64,000 nucleotides of DNA, taken from contig CANLLZ010000002.1 in NCBI GenBank assembly GCA_947492235.1, positions 558,001 to 622,000 of the forward strand, read 5' to 3'. The translations under genes and the position numbers were made by a program. Each line of letters starts with the position of its first letter. The stretch's first letter is position 1. This document shows, in pieces, positions 34,831-43,832 of this stretch. The DNA is from an uncultured Altererythrobacter sp. GTDB lineage: Bacteria > Pseudomonadota > Alphaproteobacteria > Sphingomonadales > Sphingomonadaceae. Under the pieces are notes generated by a model. That model was not told the origin of the DNA. It ran no database searches and was given only the letters and a program-made list of their open reading frames with translations.

Positions 34831-35885
34831 TGCTGAAACCCGGCTCCACCATCGGCATCCTGGGCGGCGGCCAATTGGGCCGGATGCTGGCCATTGCAGC
34901 CGCGCAAATGGGCTATCGCTGCATCGCCTACAGCCCGGAGAAGGAAATCGTCGCAGGCGATGTGTGCGCCGATGTCTTCCGCAACAAATGGGACGATGCG
35001 CAGGCGATGGCCGCTTTCGGGCAGGCCTGCGATGTGGTGACATGGGAATTCGAGAATGTACCCGTCGCCCCGCTGGCCGCTCTGGGTGACAAGCTTGTGC
35101 CGGGTGCCCGCGCACTGGAAACGGCGCAGGACCGGCTGAACGAGAAGCGTTTTGTCGAAGGGCTGGGCGGGCAGCCCGCGCCCTATGCCACCGTCGATAG
35201 TCGCAGCGATCTGGTCGAAGCCATCGACCGGATCGGAGCGCCGGGCATCCTCAAGACTCGCGGCGAAGGCTATGACGGGAAAGGCCAGTGGCGGATCCAG
35301 TCAGCCCATGATGCAGAAGGCGTGTCGATCCCCGATACGCCTGCAATCTACGAAGGGTTCGTGACGTTCGAGGCGGAGTTTTCCGTTATCCTTGCACGCG
35401 GGGCCGGTGGCGAGATGGTGTTCTGGGACAGCACGCATAATGTTCACGAGGGCGGTATGCTGGCTACCTCCACTTTGCCCGCGCCCGATAGCGTGGGCTT
35501 GCAGGTGGAGAAGGCGCGCGATCTGTCCCGTCAGGTGGCCGATGCGCTCGGCTATGTCGGCGTGCTGACACTGGAATTCTTCGCGACCGCGAGCGGGCCG
35601 GTATTCAACGAAATGGCCCCCAGGGTGCACAATTCGGGCCACTGGACCACCGAAGGCGCAGCGACCAGCCAGTTCATCAACCATATCCGCGCGATTTGCG
35701 GCCTGCCGCTGGGCGATACCCGCACCATCGCGCCCGGCATGGTGATGCGCAACATCGTCGGGAAAGATGCGAACACCGCGCACCAGACCCTGTCGGACCC
35801 TGCCACTCAATTGCACCTCTACGGCAAAGCCCGCGCGCTCGACGGGCGCAAGATGGGTCACACCACCACATTGAAGTTCGATTGA
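34830..35885 (+). CDS. purK: N5-carboxyaminoimidazole ribonucleotide synthase
   Basis: Makes N5-CAIR from AIR, ATP and bicarbonate, feeding PurE. ATP-grasp enzyme of 351 residues starting [19 protein letters not shown]; the ATP-grasp core includes KTRGEGYDGKGQW and the late FNEMAPRVHNSGHWT. ATG 34830 overlaps the purE stop by one base. folA follows after 16 bases. Confidence 0.97.
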   Translation: MLKPGSTIGILGGGQLGRMLAIAAAQMGYRCIAYSPEKEIVAGDVCADVFRNKWDDAQAMAAFGQACDVVTWEFENVPVAPLAALGDKLVPGARALETAQDRLNEKRFVEGLGGQPAPYATVDSRSDLVEAIDRIGAPGILKTRGEGYDGKGQWRIQSAHDAEGVSIPDTPAIYEGFVTFEAEFSVILARGAGGEMVFWDSTHNVHEGGMLATSTLPAPDSVGLQVEKARDLSRQVADALGYVGVLTLEFFATASGPVFNEMAPRVHNSGHWTTEGAATSQFINHIRAICGLPLGDTRTIAPGMVMRNIVGKDANTAHQTLSDPATQLHLYGKARALDGRKMGHTTTLKFD

Positions 35886-35901
35886 TGGGGATGCTCGACT
35901 G

Positions 35902-36411
35902 ATGGGCGAGATTTTCCTGATCTACGCCCGCGCTGCCAATGGCACCATCGGCAAGGATGGCCAGCTGCCGTGGCATATCCCGGCGGACCTCAAGCGATTC
36001 AAGGCGCTCACCATGAACAAGCCCATGATCATGGGCCGCAAAACCTTTGAGAGCCTTCCGGGCATTCTGCCGGGACGCAAACATATCGTGCTGACCCGGC
36101 GCGACAGTTTCGAGGCGGAGGGCGCACAAATCGTCGGCTCCGTAGCAGAAGCGCTCGCCGAAGCACGCGCGGACGATCCCGAGACCGACATCGCGATTGT
36201 CGGCGGCGCTGCAGTCTATGATGTGTTCCGCCCACTCGCGGACCGCGTTGAACTCACCGCGATCCACGCCGATTTCTCCGGCGACACGTTTATGAAGCCT
36301 TTGGGCGCAGGATGGGAACTGCAAGGGCAAGAGGATTATCCGTCCGAGAGCGAGCGTCCGGCCTTCTCCTTCATGACCTATCGCTGTCCGGCTCGGGACG
36401 AGAGCGAATGA
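35902..36411 (+). CDS. folA: Dihydrofolate reductase
   Basis: Reduces dihydrofolate to tetrahydrofolate with NADPH. The 169-residue protein carries the family signature GQLPWHIPADLKRFK and the MGRKTFESLP and GGAAVYD nucleotide-site motifs, with the catalytic acid in the PADLKRF region. The ribF start overlaps its stop by 4 bases (ATGA). Confidence 0.96.
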   Translation: MGEIFLIYARAANGTIGKDGQLPWHIPADLKRFKALTMNKPMIMGRKTFESLPGILPGRKHIVLTRRDSFEAEGAQIVGSVAEALAEARADDPETDIAIVGGAAVYDVFRPLADRVELTAIHADFSGDTFMKPLGAGWELQGQEDYPSESERPAFSFMTYRCPARDESE

Positions 36412-37334
36412 GGTGGCTTGATCACCGCGAGCCTGTGCCGGCACCCTTGCGCGGCGCAATTATCGCGCTGGGCAATTTCGACGGGTTTCACCGGGGCCAC
36501 CAGGCGGTGGCTGGCGAAGCGATCCGCTGGGCACGCGAGGAAGGCCGCCCTGCCATTGTCGCAACATTCGACCCGCATCCGGTGCGTCATTTCCGGCCCG
36601 ACACGCCGCCTTTCCGCCTGACCACGCTGGAACAGCGGCAGGAGCTGTATATCGCGGCCGGAGCAGCGGCGATGCTGGTGTTCCATTTCGATGCCGATCT
36701 GGCCGGAACCGAGGCGAGCGATTTCATCAGCGACATTCTGGTCGACCGGCTGGGCGCGCATGGCATCGTGACAGGCGAGGATTTCACCTTCGGCAAAGGC
36801 GCGAAGGGCAATGTCGATCTGCTGTCCGGCTATGGCGCGATGGTCGGCCTGTCGCACCGCGCTGTCGCGCCGGTTGCGGACGGCGATGCACCCGTCTCCT
36901 CCAGCCGGGTCCGCGAGGCGCTGCGCCAAGGCGACTGCGCCACCGCAACCGAACTCCTGACCCGACCCTTCGCCATTCGCGGCATTGTGCAGCATGGCGA
37001 CAAGAGAGGCCGCGAAATCGGCTACCCGACAGCCAATCTCGATATCGAAAGCTATCTGCGCCCGCGCTACGGCATCTACGCGGTCACCGGCAAAATCCTC
37101 TCCACCGGAGAAGTGCTGAAAGGCGCGGCCAATATCGGCGTGCGCCCGCAATTCGAACCGCCCAAGGAATTGCTGGAGCCGCATTTCTTCGATTTCTCCG
37201 GCGATTTATATGGGCAGGAAATCGAAGTGGCCTTCCACCACTTCCTGCGCGGAGAAGCCAAGTTCGATTCGCTGGATGATCTGATCGAACAGATGGAGCG
37301 CGACTGCGCGCGGGCGCGCGAGCTGCTCGCGTGA
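36408..37334 (+). CDS. ribF: Bifunctional riboflavin kinase/FAD synthetase
   Basis: Phosphorylates riboflavin to FMN and adenylates FMN to FAD. Of 308 residues, the N-terminal half is the nucleotidyltransferase, with LGNFDGFHRGHQ and SSSRVREAL, and the C-terminal half is the riboflavin kinase, with GREIGYPTANL. ATG 36408 overlaps folA by 4 bases; the next gene overlaps its stop by 4 bases (GTGA). In many bacteria ribF is followed by ileS; here a 24-kb block intervenes. Confidence 0.97.
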   Translation: MRWLDHREPVPAPLRGAIIALGNFDGFHRGHQAVAGEAIRWAREEGRPAIVATFDPHPVRHFRPDTPPFRLTTLEQRQELYIAAGAAAMLVFHFDADLAGTEASDFISDILVDRLGAHGIVTGEDFTFGKGAKGNVDLLSGYGAMVGLSHRAVAPVADGDAPVSSSRVREALRQGDCATATELLTRPFAIRGIVQHGDKRGREIGYPTANLDIESYLRPRYGIYAVTGKILSTGEVLKGAANIGVRPQFEPPKELLEPHFFDFSGDLYGQEIEVAFHHFLRGEAKFDSLDDLIEQMERDCARARELLA

Positions 37335-38224
37335 AGCGTTGGCTGCTTCGCATCGGCGCGATTTTTGCGGTCGCCTTCCTCGGCCTGACCGTGCTCAACG
37401 CGCAGTGGCTCGCGCCCGAGCCAAAGGGCGGCGTGAAGCTGGTGACGGCTGCAGGGCTGGGTCCAGCCAGCGGCTGCGCGGGGTCTGTGCCCTATCACGG
37501 GTTCGCCCCCAACAGTCTCGCAAGCATCCTCAGGGCCGACAAGCTGGGCGCGGCCATGGTTGAAGTACGTGTTGAGCAGGGCGCCGACGGAGCGATTCTG
37601 CTTCCCGTGGACCCCGCCTGCGGGGATGCCGACCCGGCCAGTCTGGACGACCTGTTGTCCCGGCTGACCCGCCATGCGCGTCTGATGTTCAATCTGACGT
37701 CGGCCGATGCGCGTCTGACCGAAGGTGTGCTGGACAGTCTGGCCGAAGCAGGCCGCGATCCCGCCGAGGAACGGGACGGATTTCTCGGCAGCCCCGAAGC
37801 CTTGGCCGTCATCCGCGCCCGCCATCCCGATGTCTGGGCGTGGAATCCAGATGAGGCCGAGGCCTGCAGCCGCGACTATGTCCTGACCGGCTGGACCGGC
37901 CTTCTCCCCGGCAGCTGCAAGGGCAAGACCCTGTTGATCCGGCTGGATAACCAGATTGTGTATTGGGGCTGGCCCAACCGCCTGCTCGCACGCATGGAAG
38001 CGGAGGGCGGCAATGTCGTCATCTCGGCACCCGGCGCTGACCCCTTGTCAGGGATCGATTTGCCGGAGCAGATTGGCGAAGTGCCCTCGACCTTCAACGG
38101 CTATTTGTGGGTCGATGATGCTTTTGCAATTCTGCCTGCGCTCTATCCCCGCTTCGACACGCGGCGGCAGGCAGAGATCGATGCGACCGCGCGTGCGCTT
38201 TCCGAGAGACGGTCGCAGCGCTAG
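37331..38224 (+). CDS. Glycerophosphodiester-phosphodiesterase-like protein with degenerate active site
   Basis: A 297-residue exported or membrane-anchored protein (hydrophobic N-terminus about residues 7-24) whose fold pattern recalls GDPD: PYHGFAPNSLASIL in place of the usual HRG..ENT, and VEVRVEQGADGAILLPVD in place of E-x-D..HD. Arg-Gly and the metal-binding Asp/His are missing, so hydrolase activity is doubtful. It starts at GTG 37331 within the end of ribF. It could instead be a binding or structural protein. Membership in GDPD is my reading, not proven. Confidence 0.6.
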   Translation: MKRWLLRIGAIFAVAFLGLTVLNAQWLAPEPKGGVKLVTAAGLGPASGCAGSVPYHGFAPNSLASILRADKLGAAMVEVRVEQGADGAILLPVDPACGDADPASLDDLLSRLTRHARLMFNLTSADARLTEGVLDSLAEAGRDPAEERDGFLGSPEALAVIRARHPDVWAWNPDEAEACSRDYVLTGWTGLLPGSCKGKTLLIRLDNQIVYWGWPNRLLARMEAEGGNVVISAPGADPLSGIDLPEQIGEVPSTFNGYLWVDDAFAILPALYPRFDTRRQAEIDATARALSERRSQR

Positions 38225-38338
38225 GGCTGAGCTTGCAAAATCGCGCCGCTTAGGCTCTAGGGCGCGCCATGAAATACGCGGGGCGCAAGGCCGCGCGGCA
38301 ATGCCTCAATCCTTTCTTCCCACGGTTCGCACCCCATC

Positions 38339-39343
38339 ATGCTCGAAAACAAATCCATCTTCATCACCGGCGGCACCGGCTCGTTCGGCAAGGCCTTCGT
38401 CCGCACCGTGCTGGAGCGGTATCCCGGCATTAAGCGGCTAGTGATTTTCAGCCGCGACGAGCTGAAGCAATTCGAGATGCAACAGGAATTTCCGCAGTCG
38501 AAATATCCCGGCCTGCGCTATTTCCTCGGCGATGTGCGCGACGAAGCCCGCCTGCGCCGCGCGCTGGAGGGGATCGACATCGTGATACACGCCGCTGCGC
38601 TGAAGCAGGTGCCGGCGGCGGAGTACAATCCGTTCGAGTGCATCAAGACCAACATTCTCGGCGCTCAGAACCTGATCGAAGCGTGCCTGGATTCCGACGT
38701 GGAACGACTGGTTGCCCTCTCGACCGACAAGGCCGCCGCGCCGATCAATCTGTATGGCGCGACCAAGCTGGCATCGGACAAGCTGTTCGTGGCCGCCAAC
38801 ACCATTCAGGGCGACCGGGGCATTCGTTTCTCGGTCGTGCGATACGGCAATGTCATGGGCAGCCGCGGATCGGTGATCCCGTTCTTCCTCGACAAGAAAT
38901 CCACCGGCACCCTGCCGATCACCGACGAGCGGATGACGCGCTTTAATATCTCGCTGCAAGACGGAGTGGAAATGGTGCTGTGGAGCCTAGAAAATGCCGA
39001 GGGCGGCGAGATTCTGGTCCCCAAAATCCCCAGCTACCGCATTACCGATGTCGCCGAGGCCATCGGGCCGGATTGCGAGCATCCGGTTGTCGGCGTGCGT
39101 CCGGGGGAGAAAATCCACGAGGAAATGATCACCGCCTCCGACAGTTTCAACACCGTCGATCTGGGCAAGTTCTACGCCATTCTGCCGGTGCAGATGGATA
39201 TCGATGCGTATAATGCCCGCAACGGCGGCACGCGGGTCGAGCCCGGTTTCGCTTACAACAGCGGCGACAACGAGGATTTCCTGACCGTTGAGCAATTGCG
39301 CGATCTGATCGACGAGCATGTGGTCGGCAATTCCGTCGACTGA
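38339..39343 (+). CDS. pseB: UDP-N-acetylglucosamine 4,6-dehydratase (inverting), PseB
   Basis: First enzyme of pseudaminic acid synthesis: it converts UDP-GlcNAc to the 5-epimerised 4-keto-6-deoxy sugar. An extended SDR of 334 residues with TGGTGSFGKAF at the N-terminus, STDKAAAPINLYGATK (the Tyr-x-x-x-Lys active site) and DERMTRFNIS, as in known PseB. The start begins MLENKSIFITGG as in relatives, but lacks a clear ribosome site. It heads the 24-kb polysaccharide block; pseC follows after 30 bases. Confidence 0.95.
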   Translation: MLENKSIFITGGTGSFGKAFVRTVLERYPGIKRLVIFSRDELKQFEMQQEFPQSKYPGLRYFLGDVRDEARLRRALEGIDIVIHAAALKQVPAAEYNPFECIKTNILGAQNLIEACLDSDVERLVALSTDKAAAPINLYGATKLASDKLFVAANTIQGDRGIRFSVVRYGNVMGSRGSVIPFFLDKKSTGTLPITDERMTRFNISLQDGVEMVLWSLENAEGGEILVPKIPSYRITDVAEAIGPDCEHPVVGVRPGEKIHEEMITASDSFNTVDLGKFYAILPVQMDIDAYNARNGGTRVEPGFAYNSGDNEDFLTVEQLRDLIDEHVVGNSVD

Positions 39344-39373
39344 CAGCTGCGCTTTGCGCTAGGACCGGAAGCC

Positions 39374-40531
39374 ATGGCGTTCATACCCTATAGCAAACAG
39401 GCGATTACCCAGGCCGATATCGACGCGGTGACGGACGTTCTGCGCTCCGATTTCGTCACTCAAGGCCCGGCCATTACCGATTTCGAGGAGGCGTTCGCCA
39501 AGCGGCACGGGGCCGCGCATGCCATCGCCCTGTCCAACGCCACGGCCGCGCTGCACATCGCCTGCCTCGCCATGGGCGTCGGCCCCGGAAGCCGTGTCTG
39601 GACCAGTCCCAACAGCTTCGCCGCCAGCGCCAATTGCGCGCTTTATTGCGGCGCGAGCGTGGATTTCGTCGATATCGATCCGGCGACCCGCAATATGTCG
39701 ACCAGTGAGCTAGCGGCCAAGCTGGAACGGGCGCAGGCCGATGGCACATTGCCCGATGTCGTGATCCCGGTCGATTTCTCCGGCTTGCCCTGCGACTTGG
39801 CAGACATCCGCGCTTTGGCCGATCAATACGGCTTCAAAATCCTAGAGGATGCCAGCCACGCGACCGGCGCATCCTATAAAGGGGCGCCTGTGGGCAGCGG
39901 ACATGCCCACGCCACCGTGTTCAGCTTCCACGCGGTGAAGATCGTCACCACTGCCGAGGGCGGGATGGTCACAACCAACGACCCTGAGCTCGCGAAACGC
40001 ATCGCTTTGCTCCGCAGTCACGGCATCACGCGCGATCCCGATCAGATGGAGCGGGAAAGCGAAGGCGGCTGGTATTACGAGCAGATCGATCTGGGCTACA
40101 ATTACCGCATCACCGATGTGCAGGCGGCGCTGGGCCTGTCGCAGCTAAGCCGCATCGACACCATGCAGGCGGAGCGCATTGCGCGCGCGGACCGGTATGA
40201 CGAGATACTGGCCGATTTGCCGCTAAAACTGCCCGTGCGGATCACCGACCGGGTGAGCGCATGGCACCTTTATGTGATCGAGCTGGCAGAAGGCGCTCGA
40301 TGCGACCGCGCCGCCCTGTTCGCTGCGCTGCGCGATGCGGAGATCGGGGCGAATATGCACTACATCCCGATCCACACGCACCCCTATTACGAGCAGCTCG
40401 GCTTCAAGCGCGGCGATTTCCCTGCTTCGGTCGAATATTACGAGCGTGCGGTCACCATCCCGCTGTTCCCGGCGATGACCGATGAAGAGCAGGACCGCGT
40501 GGCCGAGGTCATTCGCGGCGCCGTGCTGTGA
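39374..40531 (+). CDS. pseC: UDP-4-amino-4,6-dideoxy-N-acetyl-altrosamine transaminase, PseC
   Basis: Adds the C4 amino group from glutamate in the second pseudaminate step. A PLP-dependent DegT/DnrJ-type protein of 385 residues; the PLP lysine is Lys189 in FHAVKIVTTAEGG, and the GHAHATVFSFHA region precedes it. AGGA/GGAA is well placed before ATG 39374. It works on the product of PseB next door. Confidence 0.95.
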   Translation: MAFIPYSKQAITQADIDAVTDVLRSDFVTQGPAITDFEEAFAKRHGAAHAIALSNATAALHIACLAMGVGPGSRVWTSPNSFAASANCALYCGASVDFVDIDPATRNMSTSELAAKLERAQADGTLPDVVIPVDFSGLPCDLADIRALADQYGFKILEDASHATGASYKGAPVGSGHAHATVFSFHAVKIVTTAEGGMVTTNDPELAKRIALLRSHGITRDPDQMERESEGGWYYEQIDLGYNYRITDVQAALGLSQLSRIDTMQAERIARADRYDEILADLPLKLPVRITDRVSAWHLYVIELAEGARCDRAALFAALRDAEIGANMHYIPIHTHPYYEQLGFKRGDFPASVEYYERAVTIPLFPAMTDEEQDRVAEVIRGAVL

Positions 40532-40538
40532 GGGCATC

Positions 40539-41246
40539 ATGAACATTGCGATCATCCCCGCACGCGGCGGATCGAAGCGCATCCCGCGCAAGAATATCAA
40601 GCCGTTCGCGGGCAAGCCGATGATTGCTTATGCCATCGAAGCGGCACGCAGCAGCCGGGTGTGTGACACAGTCGTAGTCTCGACCGACGATAAAGAGATC
40701 GCCCGGATTGCGCAGGAATACGGGGCCGAGGTGCCCTTTACCCGCCCTCTGGAACTGGCCGACGACCACACGCCCACAGTGCCGGTGATCGCACACGCTA
40801 TCGAAACCCTGCGCGGGCTGGGGTGGGAGCTGGACAAAATCGCCTGCATCTACCCCGGTGTGCCCCTGATCGATGCCGGCGATATTGCGGGCGCTCTGGA
40901 TGTACTGGAAGCGGGTGGCGGCGGCGGATATGCCTTCCCTGTCGCCGAATTTCCCAGCGCGATCCAGCGGGCGCTGCGGCGCGATGACACCGGCCGGTCT
41001 GCGCCGTTTCAGCCGGAACACGCGCTGACCCGCACGCAGGATCTGGAGCCGGCCTATTACGATGCAGGCCAGTTCTACTGGGCGCACGCCGACACATGGT
41101 TGGCCGGAGGGACGATCCATCTCGACGCGCACACCGTGGTGCTGCCGGAATGGCGGGTGGTCGATATCGACACGCCGGAGGACTGGGACCGGGCAGAGCT
41201 GGCTTTCGAAGCGCTGCGCCAGCGCGGTGCCGACGCGAGCCGATGA
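40539..41246 (+). CDS. pseF: Pseudaminic acid cytidylyltransferase, PseF
   Basis: Activates pseudaminic acid with CTP to CMP-pseudaminate, the donor for transfer. The 235-residue protein has the nucleotidyltransferase signature IPARGGSKRIPRKNI and relates to NeuA/KdsB-type enzymes. ATG 40539 has GAGGG about 6 bases upstream; an earlier in-frame start at 40482 would run into pseC. Its stop overlaps the next start by 4 bases (ATGA). Confidence 0.95.
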   Translation: MNIAIIPARGGSKRIPRKNIKPFAGKPMIAYAIEAARSSRVCDTVVVSTDDKEIARIAQEYGAEVPFTRPLELADDHTPTVPVIAHAIETLRGLGWELDKIACIYPGVPLIDAGDIAGALDVLEAGGGGGYAFPVAEFPSAIQRALRRDDTGRSAPFQPEHALTRTQDLEPAYYDAGQFYWAHADTWLAGGTIHLDAHTVVLPEWRVVDIDTPEDWDRAELAFEALRQRGADASR

Positions 41247-42727
41247 AGGTCCTGCTGCGGGTCGATGCATCGCCCGACATGGGCGGCGGCCACGCAAGGC
41301 GTTGCCGCGCATTGGCGGACGGACTGGCCAGTCTGGGCGCGGAATGCCGCTTTGCCGTGCGCGATCTGGGGCTGGATTATGCAGCGCTCGGCATCGCGGA
41401 CGAGCAGATCGTTCTGCTGCCCGAAATCACCGATCAGACACCTGACGCAGCCGCGACCGTTCGGGAAGCAGCAGCGCATGATTTCGCCCCCGATCTCGTG
41501 ATTGTCGACCACTACAGCCTGAGCGCGGATTGGCACGATGCCGTGCGCGCAGGCACCGGAGCGCAGATCGCGGTGATCGACGATCTGGCCGACCGGCCCA
41601 TCAGAGCCGATTGGCTGATCGACCACAATTGGCACGCGAACCATGCGGAGAAATACGCTTCGGTCCTGAGGGGCGACGATTCCGTTCTCCTGACAGGACC
41701 GCGCCACGCCCTGCTCGATCCCAATTTCGCCGACGCCCCGCTGGCGCCCGTCACTGACAAAGTGACCAGCATCGGAGTGTTCATGGGCGCATCCGATGCA
41801 AATGGCGCGACGGCGAGGGTATTAGAGGCAATTTCACTATCCGGCTTCGAAGGCACGGTCGAAGTGGTCGCAACCTCGGCCAATCCGCACCTTGCAGCCT
41901 TGCGCACAGCGATTCAGGAGCAGCCCAGCTGGACGCTCAGCGTCGATCTGCCCGACCTCGCCGCGTTCATGGCGCGGCATGGTCTGCAAATCGGCGCAGG
42001 TGGCGGCGCGACGTGGGAGCGATGCGCGGCAGCCGCGCCGACCATCGCGGCAATCACCGCCGACAATCAGCGTGCCTCACTGCCAGCTCTTGCGGAAAAA
42101 GATGTGCTGCATCTTCACGGTGCCAGCCCGATCGATCCTGTGAAACTAGCTGCCGAAATCAGCGATCTGCTGAATAACGCCCCCCGCCGCGCCAGCTATG
42201 CCAACGCCTCCTGCAATCTGGTCGACGGTCGCGGAGCCTTGCGGGTTGCGGCTGCGCTCACACCGCTCGATCTGCAGGCCGCACGGAGTGAAGACGCAGA
42301 GCAGGCCTATGCCTGGCGCAATGCCCCCGAAACGCGGGCGCTCTCGACCGACCCCGGGGAAATTGACTGGGCATCGCACCAGCGCTGGTGGACCGCCGCC
42401 GTGGCCGATCCGGACCGCCATTTGCTTGTCGTAAGCCTCGGCTCGCGCGAAGTCGGCGTCTTGCGATACGATATTGCTTCAGACGGTTCCGCCACGGTCT
42501 CGATCTACTTCGATCCGGCGTCGACCGGGCTGGGGCTGGGCACCCGGGCACTGGAGGCCGGGAGGCGCTGGCTGATCGAGAACGAGCCGCGCGCAACCCG
42601 TTTGCTGGCCCGTATCGACGAGCGTAACGCGCCCTCGCAAGCGATCTTCAAACGCGCAGGCTTTGCGCCCATCGGCTCGCTGCTCTATGAGCGCCCCCTC
42701 AAAGACCAATCGGGCGCAATCGCATGA
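41243..42727 (+). CDS. pseG: PseG-PseH fusion: UDP-sugar hydrolase plus C4 N-acetyltransferase
   Basis: Two pseudaminate enzymes in one 494-residue chain. Residues 1 to about 335 are PseG, the hydrolase that removes UDP: MKVLLRVDASPDMGGGH (glycine/His phosphate loop) and a GT-B fold. From about residue 339 (LTPLDLQAARSEDA) a GNAT domain of about 155 residues follows, with an acetyl-CoA loop at STGLGLGTRALEAGRRWL; this is PseH, which acetylates the 4-amino group. In Campylobacter and Helicobacter these are separate genes. No internal start with a ribosome site or frameshift is visible, so the fusion is real in this sequence. Confidence 0.9.
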   Translation: MKVLLRVDASPDMGGGHARRCRALADGLASLGAECRFAVRDLGLDYAALGIADEQIVLLPEITDQTPDAAATVREAAAHDFAPDLVIVDHYSLSADWHDAVRAGTGAQIAVIDDLADRPIRADWLIDHNWHANHAEKYASVLRGDDSVLLTGPRHALLDPNFADAPLAPVTDKVTSIGVFMGASDANGATARVLEAISLSGFEGTVEVVATSANPHLAALRTAIQEQPSWTLSVDLPDLAAFMARHGLQIGAGGGATWERCAAAAPTIAAITADNQRASLPALAEKDVLHLHGASPIDPVKLAAEISDLLNNAPRRASYANASCNLVDGRGALRVAAALTPLDLQAARSEDAEQAYAWRNAPETRALSTDPGEIDWASHQRWWTAAVADPDRHLLVVSLGSREVGVLRYDIASDGSATVSIYFDPASTGLGLGTRALEAGRRWLIENEPRATRLLARIDERNAPSQAIFKRAGFAPIGSLLYERPLKDQSGAIA

Positions 42728-42740
42728 AAACTCAAGGCCA

Positions 42741-43799
42741 ATGACCGCCGCTTCCATCTCTATCGCCGGGCGTGAAATCGGCCCCGACGCGCGCCCTTAC
42801 ATTATCGCCGAGATGAGCGGGAACCATAACAACTCGCTCGACCGGGCGATGGAGATCGTCACGTCTGCAGCGGAAAACGGCGCAGATGCGGTAAAGCTGC
42901 AGACGTATACCGCCGACACCATGACGCTGGATTATGACGGCCCCGGCTTCGTGATCGAGGACGAGAAAAGCCTGTGGGCGGGCCGCCAGCTTTATGATCT
43001 GTATGACGAGGCACACACCCCGTGGGACTGGCACGGGCCGCTGATGGAGCACGCGAAGTCGCTGGGCATCCATTGCTTCAGCTCACCCTTCGATGCGAGC
43101 GCGGTGGACTTTCTGGAGACGCTCGACGTTCCGGCTTACAAGATCGCCAGCTTCGAAATGACCGACCTGCCGCTGATCCGCAAAGTTGCGCGCACCGGCA
43201 AGCCGATGATCATCTCGACCGGCATGGCCACGCTGGAGGAGATCGGCGAGGCGATTGCGGCGGCCAAGGGTGAGGGCAACGATCAGCTGGTCGTGCTGAA
43301 ATGCACCAGCACCTATCCCGCGACGCCCGACAACACGAATATCCGCACAATTCCCAACATGGCGGCGGCGACCGGGTGTCTGATTGGCCTTTCCGACCAC
43401 ACGATGGGCGTTGGTGTGCCTGCCGCTGCCGTAACGCTGGGCGCTGTGCTCGTGGAAAAGCATTTCACTCTTGCACGGGCCGATGGCGGCGTGGACAGCG
43501 CATTCTCGCTGGAACCGGCCGAGCTGCAATCCCTGCGCGATGAAACAGAGCGGGCATGGCAGTCGCTCGGCAAAGTCAGCTATGGCGGTTCGAAGGCCGA
43601 GGAAGCCAGCAAGGCATTCCGCCGGTCGCTCTATATTGCGCAGGACATGAAGGCCGGGGACACTCTGACCGAAGAAAACCTGCGCGCGATCCGACCCGGC
43701 TACGGTATGCCGCCAAAATTCTTCGATCTCCTGATCGGCAAACGGGTCAACCGCGATGTCACTCGCGGCACGCCCATGCAATGGGACTTGCTTGGCTAA
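42741..43799 (+). CDS. pseI: Pseudaminic acid synthase, PseI
   Basis: Condenses 6-deoxy-AltdiNAc with phosphoenolpyruvate to pseudaminic acid. NeuB-family protein of 352 residues: TIM-barrel with EMSGNHNNSLDRA near the N-terminus and GLSDHTMGVGVP, then a C-terminal SAF (antifreeze-like) domain from about residue 290 (RSLYIAQDMKAGDTL). It starts 13 bases after the pseGH stop. NeuB or LegI are alternatives, but the whole pse gene set supports PseI. Confidence 0.95.
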   Translation: MTAASISIAGREIGPDARPYIIAEMSGNHNNSLDRAMEIVTSAAENGADAVKLQTYTADTMTLDYDGPGFVIEDEKSLWAGRQLYDLYDEAHTPWDWHGPLMEHAKSLGIHCFSSPFDASAVDFLETLDVPAYKIASFEMTDLPLIRKVARTGKPMIISTGMATLEEIGEAIAAAKGEGNDQLVVLKCTSTYPATPDNTNIRTIPNMAAATGCLIGLSDHTMGVGVPAAAVTLGAVLVEKHFTLARADGGVDSAFSLEPAELQSLRDETERAWQSLGKVSYGGSKAEEASKAFRRSLYIAQDMKAGDTLTEENLRAIRPGYGMPPKFFDLLIGKRVNRDVTRGTPMQWDLLG

Positions 43800-43832
43800 C
43801 CGGCCTGGCAGGGTATTGTCGCAAAGATCACA

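Noticed and set aside
38339-43799. Legionaminic acid or sialic acid pathway instead of pseudaminic acid
   Set aside because: The first enzyme is of the inverting PseB type, the transaminase is PseC-like and a PseG-type hydrolase is present, a set that fits pseudaminate and not the GDP-linked legionaminate or the neuraminate route.
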